64,000 bases of DNA, from contig CM054177.1 in assembly GCA_028829895.1 (NCBI GenBank), positions 79,506,163 to 79,570,162 of the forward strand, read 5' to 3'. Numbering within the stretch: position 1 is the first letter of the stretch; every line of letters starts with the position of its first letter. This document shows positions 13,301 to 26,300 of this stretch, piece after piece. The position numbers and the translations under genes are program-made. The DNA comes from Sinotaia quadrata. Taxonomy: Eukaryota; Mollusca; Gastropoda; Architaenioglossa; Viviparidae. The notes beneath the pieces are model-generated. The model was not told where the DNA came from. It saw nothing but the letters and a program-made list of their open reading frames with translations, and made no database searches.

Positions 13301-16300
13301 TTTTCAGACATTGCAAGTGTTTGAACTATTCAATTAAAAAAAATGTATTTTGGGTACTTTAAAAAAGTCTTAAAATTTAATTTTAAAAAAAAACTATGCA
13401 TGATATTCCAATTCTAACAACAGATTATTCGTATCTAAATCAAAGACAATATATATATATATATATACACCAAATTTGAAGGATTATATAGCATGAGAGA
13501 GAAAATTTTTTTTGTTCTTTGCCTGTAGTAATGTAAAAAATGTCAAAGAAGCTGAAGACTTATGCAGTGGAGACGGCAGGATTATTAGGAGGACTAAATG
13601 ATTGTTAGGAACTCATTGTGTTGTGAATAAGGCATAATTATTTTTAAAAAAAAGTAAATATTGAACACAAATTCCATGTTTTACAGTTTTATTATGCTTT
13701 AAATGCATTTTTCTCAAAACTGTTTTTCAGTCTATGCTGCTTGCTTGTAGACCTGGATCTCCAAATCTAGTAAACGCACATAGTTGAAACTTGGCATACT
13801 TTTCCTTATGTACATGTGCACAAAATCAAGTATCGATTAAATCCTGCATGCATTTTTTTCTACAATTTTTTTAATTCGACATTTTGCATTCAATTTAAGA
13901 TTTTTGACGGATATGTCAATAAAAAAATTGTAACTTTTTTCCTATTTAAAATTTCTTTAAATGCATACTTCACAGTTTTAATCTTGCATCAAGGATAATA
14001 AAAATGTTATTTAAAAAATTTTCAAACATTTGCAAGTGTTTGAACTTTTCAGTTAAAAAAATGTATTTTGGGTATTTAAAAGAGTCTAAAAACTTAATTT
14101 AAAAAAAATCTAAGCGTGATATTCCAAATCTAACAACAGATTATTCTTATCTAAATCAAAGACAATATGTGTACCAAATTTGAAGGCTGTAGCATGAAAA
14201 GAATTTTTTTTTGTTCTTTGCATGTAGTAATGTGGCCATAAAAGAAAAGCAGAATTGTGTCCTATCTCAAGAATCTGCATTCTACCTTTGGGGTGGGGGT
14301 GGGGATTGAGTTAAAGTTTATCATCAGATTTTTTTTTTTATTAACAACAGTATCTCTTCTGTTTCGTCTTTTTCAAACTCAGTATTTATAAATCATTTTA
14401 TTTATGTTCCTCTTATTTAATACATTTATTTGTTACATATAGTTATTATGCAGGATTCCTTTTTTGTTATGATTTCTTAAATTTTAATAGTTATATAAAA
14501 CCTTATTTTATATGCAATTATTGAAAAGCACTTAGAGTATAAGTCTAAGACAACAGTGTTTGGGCATACATTTCTAATAATTAAACATTATATTAAAATA
14601 TTATCTCTGCAACAAAAGAGGATTGAGTAAATCACTTGTTCTATACCTCTGCAAGTGCTCTCGGCAACAAAAGCAGTCTTGTTAGCAACTATGCACCCAG
14701 AAGCAAAAGATTAAAAACATGGAGCAGATTAACTATGCATCCAGAAACAAAAGATTAAAATTGTGGAACAGATTAATTTTTAACTAATTTCCACATTTAT
14801 CGAAAAAAAAATTGATTTAACTGTTTTAAATTATTGTATCCTTATGTCTTACTGACACAGTTAATAATTCTACTTTTTTATTAATCTGTATGTTGTCTTT
14901 TTCCAGAAATGCATCTTGAAGAATGCAGAAAAACTGATAGAGTTATGTGTTGCCAAGTTGTCTCAAGATTGGTTTCCATTACTGGAGTTGCTGGCTATGG
15001 TTCTTAATCCTCAATGCAAGTAAGTGTTGAAAGCAACAATACTCTGCATAGAAAACATGTCACAGTGTAAGAAGTCAGAAAACATTACTAGCTAGTTCCT
15101 CCCACTCACCTTTTAATGAATGCAACACTAAAATATATCAGTTCAGCGTAGGTGTACCTGCTCATTGTTAATATTGCATCCAATTTTCTTCAATGTTTTC
15201 TTAATGTGCAAAATAATGCAAGAAGTTGCATTGCTAAAAATGTCTCCTATTTTTAGTGAGTTTTGCTTTCTACTTCTGTTGTCCGAGAGTTATAGTTAAT
15301 GCAAGAAAAATAGTTAATGCAAGAAAAGGCATATTAAAATCACATCCTGATAATTTTGAGTTTTTAAAATGATTGTATATGATTCTTATACTCAACATTG
15401 AAATCTGACATTGCTAATAATACTAGAGTGCAAATATTATTTTGATAAATAAACAGAATGGGTTTTTTTTCTTAAAAATTATAAAATAGTTCTGTATTTG
15501 CACAGTCCTGTAAGTGCACTACATTGATTTTTACACTTATGTAGTGGAACACCAGGGTTATGTTCCTAATGGCAGAATGCATGAAATAATACAGGAGATA
15601 CCCAAGAGACCAACTTTCAGCTTTGCGTATGTCCATAGTTATAAACCCTTTGTCTTACTCTCACTGATAGTGTGCATTCTTTATATATAATTTAAGGGGA
15701 GAAAAATACCCTTAATCATGATGTGAAGAATGTTGGTAATTATACCAGTAAAAAAAAAAAATTAATAAAATAAAAGAAATTTTTTAATTGTTTAAAACTG
15801 CTAACAGAATCATGGTTGAAATGATATAAAACTGGAAGAGTTTAGTAGTAGGTAGTCCCAACCAATTTTTCAAATTTGATTCAGAGTAAAACAGATGTTT
15901 ACATAATAGTATTAGATGATATAAGGTTGCTTGCAAAATTCTAAGAGAAAACCTCAAGCTGTTTATGAAATATCATCATTTGAATATACAAGTTAGTCAT
16001 CATCTGTTTATGAGATGAATAAATGCTCATTTTTGATATATGATATAAAGTAAAATCTTCAACTTATGAAATAGAAGGGTATATTCTAAATGATAAAATT
16101 AAGTTCTTTTCAGAGAGAGTATGTCATATTTTACATACTGGTGCAAACATAGCTCTTCATTACATATATGCACTTGTAATATAAAGTGTGTATTCAACTC
16201 AGCATAATATTCAGAAAATGTATTTTTAAGTATTTAAAACAATAAAAAATAAAATAAAATGTTTTAGCCCAATTTTTTTCAAAAGACACTGATCTAAAAG

Positions 16301-19300
16301 CCAGTGATTTATGAGGTCTCAAACATCATCAAACAAGCAAATTTAACACATTTGGAAGAATGATGACAAACGTTAATACACAAATTTAAAGTATCGTATA
16401 TCTGGAACCATACATGTATGTAAGACCACTCAAATTTTGATATCTGTCCAAATAAGCTGATATTTTACAGGTTGTGTTATCTACCTCAAAGTAAGTTTGC
16501 ATACAAAATTTTGGAGCTCTAGCTTTAATAGAAAAAAAGTTATGACAATTCAAAGTTTGGCGTAAATTGCAGAAAATCACCGATTTCACGAAGACCCCTT
16601 TTGAAATGACCACACAACAAAAACAGTAAAGATGAGCTATGTATGTTTCATAATTTCAACTCTCTGTAACACAAATATATTGCTGATTTTTTTAAGGATC
16701 ACAGATGCATAGACTATGAAATACAATCCTGTCAAATTAGCATTTTGTTTAAATTTTCAAATGGCAAGTGGTCAAAAACTGAATAAAACATCTCATCTCT
16801 TTTGGAATCTTGTAAAATAAAAACTACTATATGTACATCATCCAAATTTGGTATACTTGCTCTTTAGAATATAGAAATTTACAGGGTGAAGTTTTAGACG
16901 ATCTTTTTGTATAGATTTAGAAATATAACATCTCAAAAATGTAGTTTCATGCAATAAATCCGCACACTTGTTGAAGAGGAAAAAAGGTAAAATGAAACAT
17001 TTATTATAATGCAGTGATCTAATTTCTGTAACTGACAGCATGATCATTCTAACTAAATAAAGTCAAAAATTATATTTTCACAATATATACATGTACTTTA
17101 ACAATTTAAAAAAAAACAGTTCAAAACTAGCAAAACTGATGCTCTTTAATAAAATAATAGTAGTGTTCGTTGTTACTATTTATAGTTTACTTTTTTGTAG
17201 TTCAACAGTAATTGTAATAAAATACTATTAGTGTTAGTTGTTACTATTTACAGTTTACTTTTTTGTAGTTCAACAGTAATTGTAATAAAATACTATTAGT
17301 GTTCGTTGTTACTATTTATAGTTTACTTTTTTGTAGTTCAACAGTAATTGTAATAAAATACTGTTAGTGGTAGTTGTTACTATTTATAGTTTACTTTTTT
17401 GTAGTTCAACAGTAATTGTAATAAAATACTATTAGTGTTAGTTGTTACTATTTATAGTTTACCTTTTTGTAGTTCAACAGTAATTGTAATAAAATACTAT
17501 TAGTGTTAGTTGTTACTATTTACAGTTTACTTTTTGTAGTTCAACAGCAATTGTAATTATTAGTATCTTTATTTTTAATAGGTGTCTATTTGTTTCATAA
17601 TAATAACATTCTAAAAATATCTTGAAAATTGAAAGCTAAAGTCTTTCATAGTTTTACTTATTATATACCTACTATATTAGTGTATACTGTATCAGTGTAT
17701 GTCTGTAGTGTGAGTAGCATGTTACTCCTCATCATTGTCCTGATCTCAATTTTTACCATACATCGATTCACTTACTGACTGACTCATACACTTATTATTA
17801 TATATCTTAAACCTGATCAGTCATTCAATGACAAATTCTAATTATCATTTACTAGATTGTTTCTTAAGGTCTGAGTTATAATGAAATAACGAAAAGTACT
17901 GGTCAGCTACAAACGAACACAGATAAAAGTCCTTCAGCATTAAAAGTTGTCGTTCTTTATTTTGGATTGGTGCTTTATAAAATTAATTTAAAATATCGCC
18001 GATTAGTTAATATATATATATTTTTTTTAAATCAATCTCATCATGAATCATTTCCACTCTGTATTTTGTGTATAGGATTGTTTTTAATATAAGCTGTTTG
18101 TCATAACAAATCATCACCCTCTTGCGACCATATTTTAAACGGCCGATATTTAGCTAACCTCGTTAGTGATCAAAATAAAACTTTCTAACAAATCGTAACC
18201 TAAAAATAATGAATGATCGTTTTACTGTAGCAATATTTCGATGAAATTTAATAGTTTAGTTAAAATTTAATGCAAAATGTTGTCTAGTCGATCCATTTAA
18301 AAACACGTCTTGTCCAGGATGGTGATCTCTCTTCGGCATGGGCGCGAAAAAACTATTAGGGTTTCCCGCGTTCATTGCCAATCATGTTTCCAGTATAGAG
18401 ACTTCTGGTTTATATTATATACCATTTAAAGGGCATAAAATGACCTTTTCAACAATATAAAGGAGGTTGACAGATGATAATGGGTTCCGAAGTTATAAAG
18501 CGTCAAACATAACACATAATTTGGACTCTCATTTTCTACAGTAAAAATAAAAACTTTAAATGAACCGATGCTTATGTTAAAGGTCATTATCTTAGCTTTC
18601 CGTTGATATAAGATTTATTTTAATTGGTTGAATCCCGAAAATAGGAGAGCGCGTTATGTGAGCATACCCAAAAACGATGTCAGAGGTAAGCCATTTCCAA
18701 ATCATGTTTTACTCTTCAGTAAGCTTTACCGACTGTGAGTTTATCGATCAAAACGTAATAAATACGTCATTCAAATGTACAAACAAAACTTATATTTAAT
18801 GTTGGAAAATTCCTTTATTTGTTTAAACAATTTTCACCCATTTGTTTCTTCTAATTACCGAGATAGACAGTTTTGAAAAAGAGTGGAAATCAGTCAAAAT
18901 GTGACGTTGTCTCCAGTCTCCATATAGCGAGTGGGCTTACCTAATTTTAGGCTTAAGTATTGATTAGATATATTTTTCATTTGTGTTTTAGAAGTTTATA
19001 TAATATAAAAATAGATAATTTGTATTCTTGATTAATATATGTTGACATGATGTTTGATGTTTTTATATTTATATATTTTGTGATTTGAATGAGTGATAAT
19101 GCTTTTTTTGTAATGTGACAATACACTGGTTTTTTTATGTCTAATTCTTTGTATTTTATGTTAACTAATGATTGCACTGTCAAGTAGGATTATGGCAGTT
19201 TCAATATATGCTTGTTTTGACACTTAGCTCCTAAACATTGAATTATAGTTTATATTCAGAGATGTTTAAGAAACACAAAGCCATGTTTTATGGGCATTTT

Positions 19301-20071
19301 CACCCGCTCTAGACGGGAACCCTTAAGGAGCATTCGTATATGGCTGCCCACTCAATATATAAGGAGGGCGGCTAGACATCAATAGAAAGAACAACAGCAT
19401 GCTCAGATTATTATTATAAGAGAAGAATTGTTGAGAATATGGTTAGTCTCACTTAGACATTCACCTTGACTCCAATTGCTTTACTTCACATTAAGGTGGC
19501 GTGATGAAGGTATGGATATGGCCAAAGTATGTAGTGTATTCAGAGTTGTAGCCAGAGTCAGATCCACATTGACAACCTGGACTCGAAAATGAGTGCAGTG
19601 ATACTGGCATGTACTATGGTAGTGTATGTTGAAGTTGTGCATGAGCCTATGAAATGATACAGAGAGGTAGATTGTGATCCCACCTTTGTTCGCATCTGTT
19701 TGAGCCCTATCTACATTAATTATTGAAATAAAATATAATAACAGCAAAGTGTTGTCACCCCTCATCATTGTCCACCTCTGTGACCTGATCCATTACTCTA
19801 GTTCCCACTATCACAAAGAGGTGCCATTTTCAGTTCAAAACGAATTTGTATTACAAATAATTACAAAATAAATAAACACAAATTCACACAACTATCTTAT
19901 GTATCTCTCCATTAATTCTGAATATATAGAATATAAACACATGATATTTAATGCTTTATTTTAAGAAACGTTTCAAATGGACCCACCCTTTGTGGTACAC
20001 TTGCCTGGAAAATGAGCCATGTGTAAAAATGTTTGTATTGGTCGTGTGAACACGTATTTGTATTGATTACA

Positions 20072-20112
<41 letters not shown>

Positions 20113-23100
20113 CACACACACACACATATATATGATTATGATAGATTGAAAAAAATTATTTTCTGGTACTTATTCCCTGAGAAATTCAGGTGATAATCTT
20201 TACTGTACGTTTATTATAGTTAGTCAACAGTTGGTATTTTGCCATTTTGTTCCTTTGCACACATTAACAGAAATTTATGCTTTTTTGTTTGTAGATTCCA
20301 TACTTACAATGCATCACGTCAGTCAGAGACCATGTCTGCATTGTCTGCTAATGGTCCAATAAATGAGGAGTCTTTGTTTGCCCGTCCACCTGATCAGAGA
20401 ACTCCTAGGGTAAAGCATTTTCTCTTTGAATTGATTTGTATGTGTGTGTGTGTGCATGCGCACATACGCACACTTTCAAACGGCTGTATTCTCAGTGTGT
20501 ATTTTATATTATTTTTAAATGACCTTTTTTTTTAAAAAGTCTAAAATCTTGTGCTTTGAATCTTCAAATTTGAAAAACAATGACATAATTTGCATGCCAT
20601 ATTGACATAATCAGATATTTAAACTCACTGAGTGGATTGGAAATTTGGCTTTGCTTTTCTCCATTTTAAATCACCTTTTAGTAAATAATTGGGAAATTTG
20701 TCTGTATTTGTCTCTGGTACTCATTTTATTATTTTCATTGTCATTTAAAATTGCAGATATGTATATTTTAAATTTTATCATAAGTTCAACTTGGTGCATG
20801 TATCTTTGAAAATAACATTTTATTCACTTTGCATTGATAATGAACTCCTCAATCTAGTTTTACTGGTGTGTGTGTGTGTCTTCCGCTCACACTCACCCCA
20901 GAAGCCGTAAGAGACCTTTCATCTTCATGATTTTCTCAGTTTTGGTCTGCTTCTGGGGGAATCCCACAGCCTCACAGTGCGTCTGAGGTTTTTCATTCCT
21001 TCTTTAGTTACATATTTCTAGCTTGAAGTATTGTTTGGTTGAGATAGGAAAAAAAGAATGGTACTCAATTCTAAATACTATCATTTTACTGCTCTTGTCT
21101 TAATAGCTGTTAAACAGTACTCAGCTTTTATTTTTATAGAGTAATATTTGTTTATAATATTTTTTTTTTTAATAATTAACAGATTATTGCAATTCATTTC
21201 AAGTATTGTGAAAGGCAAACATGCAGTATTTCATTAAATTAAAATAACATGTGATTTATTAAAGTTTTAATGTTTACTTATATTTAAAAAAAAAAACCCA
21301 GTCAGTTGTAAAATCTTATAATGTTTTACTAGACTATTTAAAATATAATAGTACAAATATAACTTCATTGATGAGCTCCTGGCCATAAGCACAGTGCATG
21401 CCATCATTTGTAACCACAAATATTAGAATGCATGTACTTAGAAAATAATAATTTTTTTGTCTTCTTTATTTTTCTAAAAAATGTTGAGTTAATAAAACTT
21501 GAACTTGAGGTGTTCATTTCATTATCATTCCTAAAACTGTCACTGCTTGTACACAGTTATTATTATTCTAAAGATCACACTTAAATTTTGTCATGAAAGA
21601 AAGAATTAATTAAATAGATTTTATTGTGCTGATTCAGTGATTGGTGAGCCACTTCTGTGCAATGTGTGTGTCTGTGTATGTGTGAATGCAGATACTTTTA
21701 TTGTGTACTACACTCCAGTCGCATCCCACAGTTTAGGCATAAATAAAATCATCAGTAAAATTTAAAAATTAATTATTAGAATACATTTAAAGCCACTTCT
21801 TTAAATATTAATGTCTTGAAAATGCACTTTATAATAAATTACAAGCACATTTACATAATAAAGAGCTATGTTTGTACACAGTTTGAAAAATATAATACAT
21901 GTTATGAAAAGAAGTTATACATTATTAATATTATCATTTAATATACTTCCATTAATATTTTAACTTTGCCATTTCATAATTGAAAATTTTTAATTTTTAC
22001 AAATTACAGTATATTAAAAAAAATGAGCATTTATTCATCTCACAAATTGATGACAACTAATTTATATATTCGAATGATGATATTTCATAACCTATTTGAA
22101 GTTTTCTCTTAGAATTTTGTATGCAGCCTTTATCATCCAATATGTAAGTAAACGCATTTGCTTTAACGTGAATCAAATTTTAAAATTTGGTTGGGACTAC
22201 CTAATTATAATTAACTGCAGAGATTTAAAAAAGAAGTTTCCTACCATTAAATTGGTACTATTTGAATTGTTTTCTATAGAAAAATATGCTTTTGATGGTA
22301 ATTTGCAAGAACATTGTTTGAAAGTGAATAATCCATTGCCACTAAAATTAAATGGCATAAACTATGTTACAGTTTTGAAACATTCCATTAGGAAAGTATT
22401 TTATGTTGTGAAATAGATACATCTCAGCAATGATTTCTTTGCTAATTTGTTTATATTTATTTTAAGGTAAATAAAATTATTTAAACAATCCAGAACTATT
22501 CCTAAACTCTTAAAAGCCCACACTGGGAATGTGGATACCTGGATATTTCTCTCTCTGTGTTGGTTAGAAAATATGATTCTAAGGATAGGTATTTGAATGG
22601 ATAGCAAAATTAGAGTGGTATCTACTGACTTTCAAAGTGTCTTGGTAATCAGTATGGATAAAAGGAAGGCAGATGCAAGCATGCGTAATCAACTATAATG
22701 TCTTCTGTAAATGCAGTCAGATCCAGGATGGAAGGATGAATTGAACAAAAATGCAGCTGAACATTCTTTCTTCTAGTCATCTGGTTGTATTACAGAAAAA
22801 TGCCTTCTCTCGTTTCTCATTTAATAATTTCCATTGATGAGGTAATGAATTTAGAACATTACAGTAGTTTTTCTTACATTAATTTCTATAAATTTTTAAT
22901 TTCATTTGACTGTAAATCTTTTTATCATGCTGAAATTATCAGCTTGATTGAAATTTATGGTGTGTATACTAAATAAATGTTATACATAATATAGATGTCA
23001 TATAGTCCCTTGAGTTTTCTATTACTAGCTATCAGCATAATTTCAAACTGTCTTTTCTGTTTTTTTTTAGCATTTCTTTTCATTACTTTTTGTTCATTTT

Positions 23101-23286
23101 AAAAATAATATATTTGCAATTTTGACACTCAAGACAACAAAAATTTACTTTTGAAGTAAAATAAGATTATTGTTTTTTTTTAATACATACCAAATGTTTA
23201 CAATATTAGGAATTTTCTTACCATAGTGACACAATAAAGCTGACAGCAGTTCCAATTCTTGCTTTAACTTTGATCAACAAAGACTT

Positions 23287-23321
<35 letters not shown>

Positions 23322-26300
23322 AAGTTTTTTAAGATCATTCTTTTTCATGAGTAGAATCTAGAATTCTTGCTTCTAGGAGCACTAATTAAAAAATTGTTTG
23401 TTGTTGACCCATATATGATATCCTTACCATGGAAGATTAATTATTATATTTTTTTTTTATCTTTAATACAGGGTTGGCTAGTGGACTTGGTCAATCGTTT
23501 TGGTCAGCTTGAAGGCTTTCAAATCTTGCTAGACAGATTTACCAAGGGAACATCACTTTCTGTGCCTGTTGTTGCCAGTCTTATCAAGTATGTCACTGAT
23601 CTTTGTTTTATTTTTAATGATAATGAATTGCATCCTGGTTTGTAATCTGTTGGTTATTTTAAAGAGTAATTAAAGGGAAATAATATGCTATATATTATAT
23701 AAAGTATAATATCCCTTTCAAATTGACACTATTGTTTGAACTTACTGCAATAGTCTGGTTGGAAGTGGCTAATATGAAAAACTGAAATGAATTAATTTTA
23801 ATTAGATTTTGGTAATTTAAAGTATTTTAAGGAAATTTAATGTACAAAACCCCAGGAATGTTAATTAATAAGATTTGCCATTTTATAAGATCTCATTGCT
23901 ACATATTAAAAAAAAAAAGAAAAACATTTATTTATCAACCTACATTCTATGGAATATAATTTATCCTTTGATACAAGAAAGCAATCAGTTATTTGTTTTT
24001 AAATATCTTGTTTAGTTTTTATTTTATTAATTTTTATTATATATATTATTTCAGATTTAAAAAAAAATATTTACTATACATGAAAAAAATTGAAGTAAAG
24101 TGGATTTTTTTCATATCTAGAACATAAACTAGAGAAAATTATCTATGGTTAATAAAAAATTTGAAATTATAAATACACAAATGTATAATTATGTAATTCA
24201 CACTTCAACTCTGCCCTATGACTATTGTATTAGATAAATCACTGTCACTTTATACATATAACATTTTGGTGTCACTACAGCCTAAATATATTGGACTGAA
24301 AAAAGTATCTTATGCATGTATTAGTAATTCCAGTAGTGATGAATGTACTGGTGTTATTTTTTTGGTGATATTTATCCATTCAACTTAATATGTATTTAAT
24401 AAGATTGAGGATGCATGGTACACACAGGTGCACATCATACTTAAGATTTTATGGAATTTATTATGTGTATAAATATGGTTTAGAGAAGTCATTTATAATG
24501 ACCCAAGGTCCACAGTTTTAACCCTCCTCTCTTTCATAGCAAATTTTCAATAGACAGAGAATTATAAAGTTGTAGGTTTTCACTGAAGGTTGTAAGTTAA
24601 TATTTATTTGTGTATCTGAATTCATTTCATATACCATGGTATTTTTCATTCATTTTGTCAGAAGTAACAGAGAATTGCATTTTAGTTTTTAATTTTTACT
24701 TTTGCTGTTACTTGTGTTAGCTTTCTTGTTATATAATTAATTGACTTATATGTTGCATTTCTTTCTCTTTCTCTTCAGACCTTTTGGACTTTGTGCTGAG
24801 GTGCTGACTACCAACACAATCCAAAAATACTTCATGCCAATAGTGGTGAGAACTTCATTTTATTTCTATTCTGGAATGCAAAGAACTAATACTCTATATT
24901 ATGAAACATGAAATATGTGACCTGTCACCACAAAAAGATACTTAAGTCGGATTTTGGGGATATTGAGATATATATATCAATAGAAAGAAAATTGAAAGGG
25001 CTTTCTGTTGATATAAAAATAAAGAGTGTAGGACAAAATATGGAAAAGTTATGTTAAGTGCACTACTGTCCGGACGGCCATTTTGAGAAAATCGGCCTCA
25101 AAGATTGAACACATTTCTGAGAGGTTTTTCCTTAGCAACCATATATTAATCTGCTTCATTTGCAATCAAGAGTTGAAGAAGACACAATAGCTAACACTGT
25201 AATAACTATAAACAACAAATATATTGTTACATCATTTACAGACAACAGTCTTTTTAAGCCATAACGATTAGAATTTCTGTATGCGAGAATGATTATTGTG
25301 GCTCAGGTGGTGTAGTGTCGATCTGTTTGCACCCACATGACCAGTTTTCACAATCTTTAACTTCACTGTCTTCACTAGTTTCGCCTGGTCCGCAAATGCT
25401 GACATCTGGCTCTTCTATTTCAGTATCACTATCAGTTTCACTGTCATTAAATAACACACTTACACTGGCACCGCTTGTGCCACTGCCAGCTGTCGTCTGC
25501 TTCGTCTTTTTCGTTGTTCGATCACGCGATTCGCTGTCCGTGTCACTTTCAGATGAAAATCCATCAGCTACATCCTCATTAACAAAATAATCAGATATCA
25601 AATCTTTAATCTGAATGCTTTCTTTTTCTAAGATGTTGCTTTCTTTACATGAATTCAACAAATTAGCGATTCGTTTCTCCATGTTTACATTACGCATTAC
25701 AGGACGAAACTGTCTCCCTTGTGTGCGTTTCAACCAATCGCGACCGTCTTTTTATGAGAGCATGCTTGGTAACCTTGCAAGCTTTGATAAAACTGTCTGC
25801 GGATTGGCTGACGCTTTTCACTTTGTTTTTCGCGAATGTTTTCCTGTGCTAAGTGACATGTCTCGGTCAGACGTTGACGTAGTTCGGCTACGTACGTGTG
25901 AACATCTTTACCATCGGTCACAGTGTCTCCCTTGACCCATGTTTCTTTTATTAGTTTAAGGGGACCACGAGGTTGTCTGCCGTATAGTAGTTGGAACGGT
26001 GAATAGCCCGTACTCTCTTGTGGGAGTTCGTGACACGCGAAGAGTAATGGTGCTAGAAAACGTGGCCACTGGTCGGGTTGTTCCGAGGCCATTTTAATTA
26101 ACATTTTCTTTATTGTACCGTTGAAACGTTCAACGGCACCATTAGACTGAGCGTGATATGGTGATGAGAACAACTGTTTACACGCCAGTAGACGCATTGT
26201 TTCAGCCATCATTGCTGAAGTGAATTGACCCTGGTCACTCAATATTTCTCGAGGTACGCCCGTACGAGAAAATACGTCTATTAAAGCGTCTGCGACTTCG

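Larger units (their letters stand above)
7793..14906 (+). other. USP9X intron 3 (7.1 kb)
   Basis: Phase 0. In order it holds a short hairpin repeat (7875-7967), a CpG-richer block of unknown repeat origin (8540-10200), a piggyBac-type MITE with its host repeat (10230-11490), a Mutator-like transposase relic (12440-12890) and a tandem duplication (12822-14236). The remainder is plain AT-rich sequence. Confidence 0.8.
15020..20294 (+). other. USP9X intron 4 (5.3 kb)
   Basis: Phase 2. It contains the first copy of a large non-autonomous transposon (16416-18942) with an internal minisatellite, a promoter-like block (19290-19800), a dispersed repeat fragment (19812-20030) and a TA/CA microsatellite (20078-20131). 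Sequence at 15020-16415 is plain AT-rich DNA with nothing recognisable. Confidence 0.8.

Noticed and set aside
24900..25060. TGTGACCTGTCACCAC near 24917 as the missing LTR end or a MITE terminus
   Set aside because: It does not match the right-hand LTR boundary sequence and no inverted partner was found.
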